This document shows, piece by piece, positions 56,915 to 64,000 of a stretch of DNA of 64,000 nucleotides. Every line of letters begins with the position of its first letter. The first letter of the stretch is position 1. A program made the position numbers and the translations under genes. The notes beneath the pieces are model-generated. The model did not search any database, was not told where the DNA came from, and saw nothing but the letters and a program-made list of their open reading frames with translations. Origin of the DNA: Xanthobacter agilis (GTDB taxonomy: Bacteria; Pseudomonadota; Alphaproteobacteria; Rhizobiales; Xanthobacteraceae); the NCBI RefSeq assembly GCF_021730435.1, contig NZ_JABWGX010000021.1, positions 23,292 through 87,291 on the forward strand, in the 5' to 3' direction.

Positions 56915-58777
56915 ATGGCCCCTCCGCTGATCCTCCTTCAAGACATCCACCTGCGCTTCGGCGCCACCCCCTTGCTCGACGGGGCGGAGCTTTCCGTCTC
57001 CGCCGGCGACCGCGTGTGCTTGGTCGGGCGCAACGGCTCGGGCAAGTCCACCTTGCTGAAGGTGGCGGCGGGACTGATCGCGCCCGATGACGGGACGCGC
57101 TTCTTCCAGCCCGGCGCTACCGTGCGCTACCTGCCGCAGGAGCCGGACTTCACCGGCTATGCGACCACGCTTGCCTATGTCGAGGCCGGCCTCGGCCCCG
57201 GCGACGAAGCCTACCGCGCTCAATATCTCCTGGAGCAACTGGGACTGACCGGCCAGGAGGACCCCGCCCATCTCTCCGGCGGGGAGGCGCGGCGGGCGGC
57301 GCTCGCGCGCGTCATCGCTCCGGAACCGGATGTGCTGCTGCTCGACGAGCCCACCAACCATCTTGATCTGCCGGTCATCGAATGGCTGGAGAGCGAGCTG
57401 AAGTCGCTGCGCTCGGCGATCGTGCTCATCAGCCATGACCGGCGGTTCCTGGAGACCTTGTCGCGCGCCACCGTGTGGCTCGACCGGGGTCAGACGCGGC
57501 GGCTGGAGCAGGGTTTCGCGGGCTTCGAAGCGTGGCGCGACAGCGTGCTGGAGCAGGAGGAGACCGAGCGCCACAAGCTCGACCGCAAGATCGTCGCCGA
57601 GCTGGACTGGCTGCGCTACGGCGTCACCGCCCGCCGCAAGCGCAATGTGCGCCGCCTCGGCATGCTGCATTCCATGCGCAAGGATCGCCGGGAGGAGCGC
57701 CGCGCCCAGGGCAATGTGAAGCTCCAGGTCACCGAGGGGGAGACCTCCGGCAAGCTGGTCATCGAGGCCAAGCACATCTGCAAGTCCTATGGCGAGCAGG
57801 CGGTGGTCACGGATTTCTCCACCCGCATCCAGCGTGGCGACCGCATCGGCATCGTCGGGCCCAATGGCGCGGGCAAGACCACGCTCATCAAGCTCCTGAC
57901 CGGCGAGATCGCGCCCGATTCGGGCACGGTGAAGCTCGGTACCAATCTGGAGATCGCCTCTCTCGACCAGAAGCGCGCCGCGCTCGCCCCCACCACCCCC
58001 CTGCGCGACGCCCTGACCGGCGGCGGCTCGGATACGGTGATGGTGGGCGGCCAGCCGAAGCATGTGATGGGCTATCTCAAGGACTTCCTGTTCACCCCGG
58101 ACCAGGCCAACACGCCGCTCTCGGTCCTGTCCGGCGGCGAGCGCGGGCGGCTCATGCTGGCGCGGGCGCTGGCCTTGCCGTCGAATCTCCTGGTGCTCGA
58201 CGAGCCCACCAACGACCTCGACCTCGAAACCCTGGACCTGTTGCAGGAGATGGTGGCCGATTATGCCGGCACCGTGATCCTGGTGAGCCACGACCGCGAC
58301 TTCCTGGATCGCACCGTGACCAGCGTCATCATGGCCGAGGGCCATGGCGTGTTCCGCGAATATGCGGGCGGCTATTCCGACATGGTGGCCCAGCGCGGGC
58401 GCGGGGTGGAAGCCAAGGCGGCCACCAAGGGGGATGCGACCAAGGGGGACGCGAGCAAGGCCGAGGCCGCCAAGGGGGCGCCGGCGGGCCAGGGGACACC
58501 GGCGGGCCAGGGGACACCGGCGGTCAAGGACAAGGGGAAGAAGCGCCTGTCCTTCCACGAGCAGCACGCGCTGAAGACCCTGCCCGCCACCATGGACAAG
58601 CTGCGCGCCGAGATCGCCAAGCGCGCGGCGGTGATGGCCGACCCCGGCCTCTATGCCCGCGACCCGGCGGCCTTCGACAAGGCCTCGGCCGATCTCGCCA
58701 AGACCCAGGCCGAGCTGGACGCGGCGGAAGAGGAATGGCTGCGGCTGGAGATCCTCAAGGAGGAACTGGAGGGCTGA
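56915..58777 (+). CDS. uup: ABC-F ATPase of the Uup type
   Basis: A 620-residue soluble ATPase with two ABC domains and no membrane domain. Domain 1 has GRNGSGKST, LSGGE and LLLDEPTNHLD; domain 2 has GPNGAGKTT, LSGGE and LVLDEPTNDLD. Between them is the positively charged linker with WLRYGVTARRKRNVRRL, and the C-terminus is a coiled coil as in Uup. ABC-F proteins act on ribosomes; Uup affects transposon excision and 50S assembly. An 18-bp tandem repeat at 58481-58516 encodes PAGQGT twice in a low-complexity linker rich in Lys and Ala. Confidence 0.93.
   Translation: MAPPLILLQDIHLRFGATPLLDGAELSVSAGDRVCLVGRNGSGKSTLLKVAAGLIAPDDGTRFFQPGATVRYLPQEPDFTGYATTLAYVEAGLGPGDEAYRAQYLLEQLGLTGQEDPAHLSGGEARRAALARVIAPEPDVLLLDEPTNHLDLPVIEWLESELKSLRSAIVLISHDRRFLETLSRATVWLDRGQTRRLEQGFAGFEAWRDSVLEQEETERHKLDRKIVAELDWLRYGVTARRKRNVRRLGMLHSMRKDRREERRAQGNVKLQVTEGETSGKLVIEAKHICKSYGEQAVVTDFSTRIQRGDRIGIVGPNGAGKTTLIKLLTGEIAPDSGTVKLGTNLEIASLDQKRAALAPTTPLRDALTGGGSDTVMVGGQPKHVMGYLKDFLFTPDQANTPLSVLSGGERGRLMLARALALPSNLLVLDEPTNDLDLETLDLLQEMVADYAGTVILVSHDRDFLDRTVTSVIMAEGHGVFREYAGGYSDMVAQRGRGVEAKAATKGDATKGDASKAEAAKGAPAGQGTPAGQGTPAVKDKGKKRLSFHEQHALKTLPATMDKLRAEIAKRAAVMADPGLYARDPAAFDKASADLAKTQAELDAAEEEWLRLEILKEELEG
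58481..58516. repeat. 18-bp tandem duplication inside uup
   Basis: CCGGCGGGCCAGGGGACA occurs twice in a row, followed by a third partial CCGGCGG. It lies in a Lys/Ala-rich linker between the second ATPase domain and the coiled coil, preceded by imperfect AAGGGGGA repeats. Length changes would be in frame. Confidence 0.85.
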
Positions 58778-58888
58778 GCCGGGCGCCCTTGGCGTTCCGG
58801 CGCGCGCCGGGGCTTTTGCGTCCCCTCGCCCCGCGTGCGGGGGAGGGGCGCACGCCCGATGTTGGAGCCGGTGCCTGGAGTGGGCGCC

Positions 58889-59896
58889 TTACCCCACCGT
58901 CAGCACGATCTTCCCGATATGGGTGCTCGCATCCATGCGGGCATGGGCGGCGGCGGCCTCGGCGAGGGGGAAGGCGAGGTCCATCACCGGGCGCAGCGTG
59001 CCGGCTTCCACCAGTGGCCACACCTTTTCCACCACCTCGGCCGCCAGCGCGGCCTTTTCCGCCAGGGGGCGCGAGCGCAGGGTGGAACCGGTGTGGGTGA
59101 GGCGCTTCAGCATCAGCCGCATGAAATCGACCTCCGCCTTGGAGCCCTTCTGGAAGGCGATCTGGACGATGCGCCCGTCCATGGCGGCGGCCTCGTAATT
59201 CTTCTGGATGTAGGGGCCGCCGATGATGTCCAGGATCACGTTGGCGCCGGTGCCGGCGGTGGCGCTCTTCACCTGCGGCACGAAGTCCGTGTCGCGATAG
59301 TTCACCGCGACGTCGGCGCCGAGCGTGAGGCAGGCGGCGCATTTTTCATCCGAGCCGGCGGTGACGATCACCCGCGCCCCGAACGCCTTGGCGAGCTGGA
59401 TGGCGATGGTGCCGATGCCGCTCGATCCGCCGTGCACCAGCAGCCATTCGCCGGCCTTCAGGCCGCCGCGCTGGAACACGTTGCTCCAGACGGTGAAGAC
59501 GGTTTCGGGCAGCGCCGCCGCTTCGGCGAAGGACAGGGCGGCGGGGATCGGCAAAGCGGTGGCCTCGGGGGCCGGGCAATACTGCGCATAGCCCCCGCCC
59601 GAGACCAGGGCGCAGATGCGGTCCCCGATCTGGAACCGGCGCGCCCCTTCGCCCAGGGCGACCACGGTGCCGGCGATCTCGAGGCCCGGAATGTCGGACG
59701 CGCCCGCGGGCGGGGGATAAAGCCCCTTGCGCTGCATCACGTCCGGGCGATTGACGCCGGCGGCCTCCACCTTCACCAGCACCTCGCCGGGGGCGGCGGT
59801 TGGGGTGGGGCGCTGCTCGGGAACCAGCACCTCGGGGCCGCCGGGGGCGGTGATGGCGATGGCGGTCATGGTGGCGGGCACGGCCGGCTCTGTCAT
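58889..59896 (-). CDS. NAD(P)H:quinone oxidoreductase (zeta-crystallin type)
   Basis: A 335-residue zinc-free medium-chain reductase of the QOR/PIG3 type. The start TMTAIAITAPGGPEVLVPEQRPTPTAAPGEVLVKVEAAGVNRPDVMQRKGLYPPPAGASDIPGLEIAG and the nucleotide fold WLLVHGGSSGIGTIAIQLAKAFGARVIVTAGS are typical; no zinc-binding Cys cluster is seen. It reduces quinones or enones with NADPH. ATG 59896 follows GGGAGCCC; ATG 59869 is an alternative. It is divergent from the DUF1192 gene. Confidence 0.9.
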   Translation of the reverse strand: MTEPAVPATMTAIAITAPGGPEVLVPEQRPTPTAAPGEVLVKVEAAGVNRPDVMQRKGLYPPPAGASDIPGLEIAGTVVALGEGARRFQIGDRICALVSGGGYAQYCPAPEATALPIPAALSFAEAAALPETVFTVWSNVFQRGGLKAGEWLLVHGGSSGIGTIAIQLAKAFGARVIVTAGSDEKCAACLTLGADVAVNYRDTDFVPQVKSATAGTGANVILDIIGGPYIQKNYEAAAMDGRIVQIAFQKGSKAEVDFMRLMLKRLTHTGSTLRSRPLAEKAALAAEVVEKVWPLVEAGTLRPVMDLAFPLAEAAAAHARMDASTHIGKIVLTVG

Positions 59897-60107
59897 GGTT
59901 GGGCTCCCTGGAGCGCTTCGGGCGAGGTGGCGCGCCACTGCGCGGGCCGGCCCGCGACGCGTGGGGCCGACCCGCGACACGGCGCAGGTGGCGCTTTTTA
60001 CCCCGCCCGTCGGTGGCGGCAAAGCGCCTGCCATCGCTGTCTCCCCCTTCAAGCGGCGGGACGGCCCGGCTACCATGGGCGGCAGGCTGCGAGAGGAGAG
60101 GACCCCC

Positions 60108-60290
60108 ATGGACGAGGAAAGGCCGGCGCCGCCGCCGGACGGGCCGCTGGGCGCCGATGTGTCGCGCCTATCGGTGGACGAGATCCGCGCCCGCATCGCC
60201 GCGCTCAAGGCGGAGATCGTGCGCCTCGAAGGGGCGCTGGCGCAGAAGGAAACGTCCCGCGCGGCGGCTGAGGCGGCGTTCAAGCTCTGA
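60108..60290 (+). CDS. DUF1192 small protein
   Basis: A 60-residue protein (MDEERPAPPPDGPLGADVSRLSVDEIRARIAALKAEIVRLEGALAQKETSRAAAEAAFKL) of the DUF1192 family, with the conserved core SVDEIRARIAALKAEIVRLE and a helical tail. GAGAGGAGAGGACCCCC precedes the ATG. It has no known function. In alphaproteobacteria it is often next to a quinone oxidoreductase, as here. Confidence 0.88.
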   Translation: MDEERPAPPPDGPLGADVSRLSVDEIRARIAALKAEIVRLEGALAQKETSRAAAEAAFKL

Positions 60291-60354
60291 TCCGGCGCGG
60301 GCGGCATCGGGGCCGGGCGGCGTTCATGTTTCGTTAACCGCGCCGGGGGAAAAT

Positions 60355-60442
60355 CGGGGTGTCGATCGAATCGACGCGTCCTCCCGGACACTTGGCGTTT
60401 TGACTGCCAACCCATGAGCCGCCGTGAGGCGGCTCTTCTTTC
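60355..60442 (+). ncRNA. Candidate small RNA with terminator
   Basis: This non-coding stretch follows the DUF1192 gene. It shows three stems in a row: GTCC-TCCC-GGAC near 60380-60391, TTGGC-GTTTTGACT-GCCAA near 60392-60411, and the terminator stem GAGCCGCC-GTGA-GGCGGCTC at 60416-60435 followed by TTCTTTC. A CCTCCC in a loop could pair with ribosome binding sites, as in known alphaproteobacterial CU-rich-loop sRNAs. No strong promoter is identified, so it might be the 3' end of the DUF1192 mRNA instead. Confidence 0.45.
60416..60442 (+). terminator. Rho-independent terminator
   Basis: The eight-bp stem GAGCCGCC/GGCGGCTC with loop GTGA is followed by TTCTTTC. It is the cleanest intrinsic terminator in the window and ends transcription from the DUF1192 gene or from the candidate sRNA. 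Confidence 0.85.
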
Positions 60443-60537
60443 GGGGGTGCCGTGCCGGCCGCCGTGCCCGATTTCCTCAGCCTGAACCCGTTCCTTGGCC
60501 TTTACCTTTGGCGCGCGGCGGCGTTTTGTGACGCCGC

Positions 60538-61107
60538 ATGACAGGCCCGGAGGAGTGGCAGCGCTTGGGACGAGACGCGGACATGGGGGACGAGGCCTTG
60601 GAGCCGGTGTTCTCGGGCGGCATGGCGCTGCTGTCGCAGGCGCGCGCGCGCCTGTCCGACGAGCGGCTGGCCGCCGGCCTCGACGGAGGTCTGCGCGCCG
60701 GCCTGTCGGTGTTGCTGTTGGATCTCGCCACGGCCCTGATGCTGCTGCGCGCGGTGGCCGAGGGCGACATGGCGGCGGAGGCCGCCTGCGACGAGGCGGC
60801 GCGGCTCGACTTGCCGGAGCAGGTGGCCGACAGCCTGACCCCCGCCTTGCGCGAGGTGCGCGCGCCGGCGCTCCAAGTTGTGCTGCTGCAGGTCTCCGGC
60901 CTTGCCGCCCAGGTGCTGGCGCTGCTGGATGCCATGGCCGAGCACTCGGCCCAGCACGCGAGCACGCTGCAATCCACCGAACTGCCCCCGGCGCTGGATG
61001 CCGCTGGCCCGTGGGTGGCGCTGGAGGAGGCGGAAAATGAAAAGCCGCGTCAGCGTCCCACCGGACACCCGCGGCTTCGTCTCGTCTCTCCGGAAGAGGC
61101 CCCTTAG
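60538..61107 (+). CDS. Hypothetical helical protein
   Basis: A 189-residue Ala- and Leu-rich protein starting MTGPEEWQRLGRDADMGDEALEPV. The middle (RLAAGLDGGLRAGLSVLLLDLATALMLLRAVAEGDMAAEAACDEAARLDLPEQVADSLTPALREVRAPALQVVLLQVSGLAAQVLALLDAM) is entirely helical and could form a coiled bundle or associate with membranes. No family is recognised. No clear ribosome binding site precedes ATG 60538, so the true start may be ATG 60583. Confidence 0.55.
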   Translation: MTGPEEWQRLGRDADMGDEALEPVFSGGMALLSQARARLSDERLAAGLDGGLRAGLSVLLLDLATALMLLRAVAEGDMAAEAACDEAARLDLPEQVADSLTPALREVRAPALQVVLLQVSGLAAQVLALLDAMAEHSAQHASTLQSTELPPALDAAGPWVALEEAENEKPRQRPTGHPRLRLVSPEEAP

Positions 61108-61203
61108 GGTCGGCTTCCGCGGCTGGCTCTCAATTGGGCCGGCTCTCGAAACCTTGCCTTGAGCCATGCCGCCGCAGCGTGGGGATCACCCGCGCCGATA
61201 TGA

Positions 61204-61231
61204 GGGAAGCTGCGGAGCGCGCAGCTTTCCC
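61204..61231 (-). terminator. Hairpin after rpmE
   Basis: The stem GGGAAGCTGCG pairs with CGCAGCTTTCCC (one extra T) with a short loop, 22 bases beyond the rpmE stop. No T run follows on the minus strand, so this is a moderate call. Confidence 0.5.
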
Positions 61232-61252
61232 GGCGGCGGAGCCTGGTCCGGA

Positions 61253-61477
61253 TCAGCCCTTCAGCAGCGCGCCGAACTTGTTCTTGAAGCGCGACACGCG
61301 GCCACCGCGGTCCATGAGCTGCTGGGTGCCGCCGGTCCACGCCGGATGGGTCCGCGGATCGATGTCGAGCTGGAGGGTGTCACCGTCCTTGCCGTAGGTC
61401 GACCGGGTCGTGTACTCGCTGCCGTCCGTCATGACCACCTTGATGAAGTGGTAGTCGGGATGGATATCGCTCTTCAT
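61253..61477 (-). CDS. rpmE: 50S ribosomal protein L31
   Basis: A 74-residue L31 ([74 protein letters not shown]). The zinc-binding Cys residues of the C+ form are absent, so it is the zinc-independent (C-) type of the main L31 family. The conserved [10 protein letters not shown] is present. It sits at the central protuberance of the 50S subunit and bridges to the 30S. It is divergent from the ABC exporter. Confidence 0.96.
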   Translation of the reverse strand: MKSDIHPDYHFIKVVMTDGSEYTTRSTYGKDGDTLQLDIDPRTHPAWTGGTQQLMDRGGRVSRFKNKFGALLKG

Positions 61478-61588
61478 GGTCTTCAATCCTTTTGGCCTCG
61501 CCGGGCTCATGAGACGATCCCATAAGACCCCGACGCGCTCAAATTCGTTTCCTGCCGGAAGTGGCGGGTCTATAGCCGAGAGCAACCC

Positions 61589-63415
61589 TTGACACAAGCC
61601 GACCTCGCCCCCGAAGCCGCCCCCGAACGCGCATTTGATGCCACGGCGCGCCCCAAGCGGCGTTCACTCGCGCCGCTTCAGGGCCTGTGGCCCGTTCTGA
61701 AGCGGTATCGCGGACGGCTGCTGGCCGCCCTGGCGGCCATTCTGGTGGCCGCGCTCGCCACCCTGGCGCTGCCGCTCGCGGTGCGGCGGATGATCGATTT
61801 CGGCTTCGCGGCCGATCAGGCGGGCCTCGTGGACCGCTATTTCGAGGTGCTGGTGGCGGTGGTGGCCGTGCTCGCGGCGGCGTCCGCCGCGCGCTACTAC
61901 CTCGTGACCACGCTTGGCGAGCGGGTGGTGTCGGACCTGCGCACGGCAGTGTTCGCCCGCCTCGTGACCCTCGACGGCGCCTTCTACGACACCGCGCGTT
62001 CGGGCGAGCTGACCTCGCGCCTGACGGCGGACACCACCCAGATCAAGGCGGCGGTCGGCGCCTCGGCCTCCACCGCCCTGCGCAACCTCGTGCTGTGCCT
62101 CGGCTCCATGGTCATGATGGTGGTGACGAGCCTGCACCTCTCGGGCCTGGTGCTCATCGCCATTCCGGTGATCGTGCTGCCGCTGGTGGCTTCCGGCCGG
62201 CGCGTGCGCAAGCGCGCCCGCGCCGCCCAGGACACGCTGGCCGATGCCTCCGCTTATGCCGCCGAGGCGCTCGGCGCCATGCGCGCGCTCCAGGCCTCGA
62301 CCGCGGAGGGCGCGGCCCTCGCCCGCTTCGGCGGCGCGGTGGAGCGGGCGTTCGAGGCCGCCCGCGACGCGACGCGGGCGCGGGCGATCCTGACCGGGGT
62401 CGGCATCTTCCTGGTGTTCGCCTCCATCGTGACGGTGCTGTGGGTGGGCGCGCAATCGGTGCTGAACGGCACCATGAGCGCCGGCACGCTGGGCCAGTTC
62501 GTGCTTTATGCCGTTCTGGCCGCCTCCGCTCTGGGCGATCTTTCCCAGACCTGGGGCGAGGCCGCCGCCGCCGCCGGCGCCGCCGAGCGCATCGCCGAGC
62601 TGCTCAAGGCGGAACCTCAGGTGAGGGCTCAAGTGAAGGGCCATGCGAAGCCTGTGGCGCTGCCGGAGCGGGTCGCCGGCGCCATCCGCTTCGACGAGGT
62701 GAGCTTTGCTTATCCCAGCCGGCCCGATTGCGCGGCCCTGCACGCGCTGTCGTTGGAGATCCGCCCCGGCGAGCGGGTGGCCCTGGTGGGCCCCTCGGGG
62801 GCGGGCAAGAGCACCGTGTTCCAGCTGCTGGAACGCTTCTACGACCCGCAGGCCGGGCGCATCAGCTTCGACGGCGTGGACATCCATGGCTGCGATCCGG
62901 TGGCGGTGCGCCGGCAAATGGCGCTGGTGCCCCAGGAGGTGGCCATCTTCGCCGACACGGTGCGCGGCAACATCCGCCTCGGCCGCCCGGAGGCCACCGA
63001 CGCCGAGGTGGAGGCGGCGGGCCGGGCCGCCCTGGTGGACGAGTTCGTGGCGCGCCTGCCGCACGGCTGGGAGACCGAGGTGGGGGAACGGGGCGTCACC
63101 CTCTCCGGCGGCCAGCGCCAGCGCATCGTGATCGCCCGCGCCATCCTGCGCGCCGCGCCCATCCTGCTGCTCGACGAGGCGACGAGCGCCCTCGATGCCG
63201 AGAGCGAAACCCTGGTGCAGACCGCCTTGGAGCGCTCCATGGCGGGTCGCACCACCCTCGTCATCGCCCACCGGCTCGCCACCGTGCTCTCCGCCGATCG
63301 CATCCTGGTGATGGAGGCGGGGCGGATCGTGGACGAGGGCAGCCATGCCGAGCTGGTGGCCAAGGGCGGCCTTTATGCCCGTCTCGCCGCGCTCCAGTTC
63401 AACGCGGCGGGGTGA
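61589..63415 (+). CDS. ABC exporter, fused permease and ATPase (MsbA/lipid-type)
   Basis: A 608-residue half-transporter of the MsbA/LmrA type. It is translated from TTG 61589; no ATG occurs near the family start and GAGAG precedes it. Six membrane helices occupy residues about 35-310. The ATPase has Walker [10 protein letters not shown], signature [10 protein letters not shown], Walker [13 protein letters not shown] and the H-loop in VIAHRLATV. Homodimers of this class export lipids, drugs or peptides. The substrate is not deducible. It is divergent from rpmE, an arrangement common in related genomes. Confidence 0.92.
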   Translation: MTQADLAPEAAPERAFDATARPKRRSLAPLQGLWPVLKRYRGRLLAALAAILVAALATLALPLAVRRMIDFGFAADQAGLVDRYFEVLVAVVAVLAAASAARYYLVTTLGERVVSDLRTAVFARLVTLDGAFYDTARSGELTSRLTADTTQIKAAVGASASTALRNLVLCLGSMVMMVVTSLHLSGLVLIAIPVIVLPLVASGRRVRKRARAAQDTLADASAYAAEALGAMRALQASTAEGAALARFGGAVERAFEAARDATRARAILTGVGIFLVFASIVTVLWVGAQSVLNGTMSAGTLGQFVLYAVLAASALGDLSQTWGEAAAAAGAAERIAELLKAEPQVRAQVKGHAKPVALPERVAGAIRFDEVSFAYPSRPDCAALHALSLEIRPGERVALVGPSGAGKSTVFQLLERFYDPQAGRISFDGVDIHGCDPVAVRRQMALVPQEVAIFADTVRGNIRLGRPEATDAEVEAAGRAALVDEFVARLPHGWETEVGERGVTLSGGQRQRIVIARAILRAAPILLLDEATSALDAESETLVQTALERSMAGRTTLVIAHRLATVLSADRILVMEAGRIVDEGSHAELVAKGGLYARLAALQFNAAG

Positions 63416-63452
63416 GGGGTGAGGGGCGGGGTGAGGGGGCGGCCGCGGATGC

Positions 63453-63920
63453 TCACCGCGCGGGGGTGCCGCGCCATTCCATGCGGAAAGTGCGGCGGCC
63501 GGACATGGGGTTTTCCCCCTCGCCGGTGACGGCAAGGCCCATCTTTTGGTAGAAGCGCACGGCGCGCGGGTTCTCCTGGTTCACGTCCAGCGCCACCAGG
63601 GCGGGGGAGAGGCGCTTGGCCTCATCCATCAGCGCCTCGGCCGCGCCCTGGCCCCAGAAGGCGGGGGCGACGGCGATCTGGTCCAGGTATCCGGTTCCGG
63701 GATGGATCACCACGAAGCCGGCCACGACCCCATCCCGCTCCGCCGCGCAGGTGAGGGCACCGCCCGCCGCCAGCGTGTCCAGATGGGCTTCGAGCCAAGG
63801 TCGGCGTGCCTCGAAATCGATCTCCGGCAAGGTCTTCACCCAGCTCGCCACCCACAGGTCGGCCATGGCCGGCCGGTCGGCGGGTGTGACGGGGTGTAGG
63901 GTGTAGGTCGGAATGGGCAT
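63453..63920 (-). CDS. GNAT acetyltransferase
   Basis: A 155-residue GNAT-family protein (MPIPTYTLHPVTPADRPAMADLWVASWVKTLPEIDFEARRPWLEAHL). The acetyl-CoA-binding loop is YLDQIAVAPAFWGQGAAEALMDEAKRLSPALVALDVNQENPRAVRFYQKMGLAVTGEGEN, with GQGA in place of the usual RGxG-type Q/RxxGxG/A pattern. The substrate is unknown. It converges with the ABC exporter 37 bases away. An intergenic palindrome follows upstream at 63943-63984. Confidence 0.9.
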   Translation of the reverse strand: MPIPTYTLHPVTPADRPAMADLWVASWVKTLPEIDFEARRPWLEAHLDTLAAGGALTCAAERDGVVAGFVVIHPGTGYLDQIAVAPAFWGQGAAEALMDEAKRLSPALVALDVNQENPRAVRFYQKMGLAVTGEGENPMSGRRTFRMEWRGTPAR

Positions 63921-63942
63921 GGCGGGGTCCGGTGTGGGAGCT

Positions 63943-63984
63943 AGAGCATTTTCGGTGAACTCCGGTTCACCGAAAATGCTCTAG
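63943..63984. repeat. Complete AGAGCATTT palindromic repeat
   Basis: The near-perfect hairpin with arms TAGAGCATTTTCGGTGAAC and GTTCACCGAAAATGCTCTA around TCCG is the most symmetric copy of the repeat also seen at 55876-55921 and as a half at 49803-49819. It lies just upstream of the leftward GNAT gene at the window edge. Confidence 0.9.
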
Positions 63985-64000
63985 CTCCTTATTTTATCGC

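Noticed and set aside
61664..63535. Two long frames overlapping the ABC exporter, one on each strand
   Set aside because: They are rich in His, Arg and Gly with no motifs, typical of out-of-frame translation of GC-rich DNA.

Overview
The window is GC-rich alphaproteobacterial DNA, most likely from the Hyphomicrobiales and plausibly from the Xanthobacter/Azorhizobium/Ancylobacter group (Xanthobacteraceae). The pointers are a fabA-fabB-fabI block, an MbfA-type ferritin/VIT1 fusion, a Suv3-like helicase followed by an S4 protein and a seven-iron ferredoxin, a class I PHB synthase, paired molbindins, and AGAGCATTT-type intergenic palindromes of a kind common in this order. The genus call is inference from gene content; no marker gene for taxonomy is present.

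Bases 1-10,042 are an accessory region. It starts with the 3' part of a GGDEF-EAL gene whose TAG stop codon is the target of a complete but disabled IS630-type element (1344-2490). Next come a truncated IS5-type transposase and a decayed island: a frameshifted tyrosine integrase, an AT-rich orphan gene, a rhuM plus XRE-regulator operon, a short phage gene run that includes a CsrA-like protein, and a phage virion-like gene with two frameshifts. That last gene is fused by deletion to the 3' end of a second integrase. The second integrase reads away from tRNA-Ser(GGA) at 9953-10042, the probable attachment site.

From 10.4 kb on the DNA is mainly chromosomal core. 10-26 kb holds dapD, prfC, fdxA, the S4 gene, the helicase, ubiG, a site-2 protease, a MarR/MFS pair, a Cys-rich/OmpA pair, a histone H1-like gene, a PTP-like protein lacking its catalytic arginine, and a RimJ/RimL acetyltransferase. 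26-32.5 kb holds the bioMNY biotin importer, a CHAD protein, phaC and an alcohol dehydrogenase. 32.5-39.7 kb holds mbfA, a lower-GC winged-helix orphan, argG, a PAP2 phosphatase, an HCCA isomerase, pyrE-pyrD and mscL.

40-43 kb is the unsaturated fatty-acid block fabA-fabB-fabI. 43-47.5 kb holds a bestrophin-like membrane protein, a cation-diffusion facilitator and a molybdenum group: mogA, an excisionase-HTH/PBP regulator and two tandem molbindins. 47.8-55.9 kb holds an orphan AAA ATPase, a 7TM-GGDEF-EAL protein with degenerate active sites, a broken P-loop kinase gene, yqgE, a DsbD-alpha-like protein and a peroxiredoxin. 55.9-64 kb holds two divergent DUF465 genes, an Uup-type ABC-F ATPase, a quinone oxidoreductase, a DUF1192 gene, a candidate small RNA, rpmE, an ABC exporter and a GNAT acetyltransferase.

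The best candidates for something undescribed are the cargo between the two integrases (AT-rich orphan, rhuM, XRE regulator and CsrA-like gene), the three-hairpin small-RNA candidate near 60.4 kb, and the molybdenum-linked HTH/PBP regulator. All broken genes are in the accessory region except the kinase remnant at 53 kb, so the disruptions look like real decay rather than general sequencing error.
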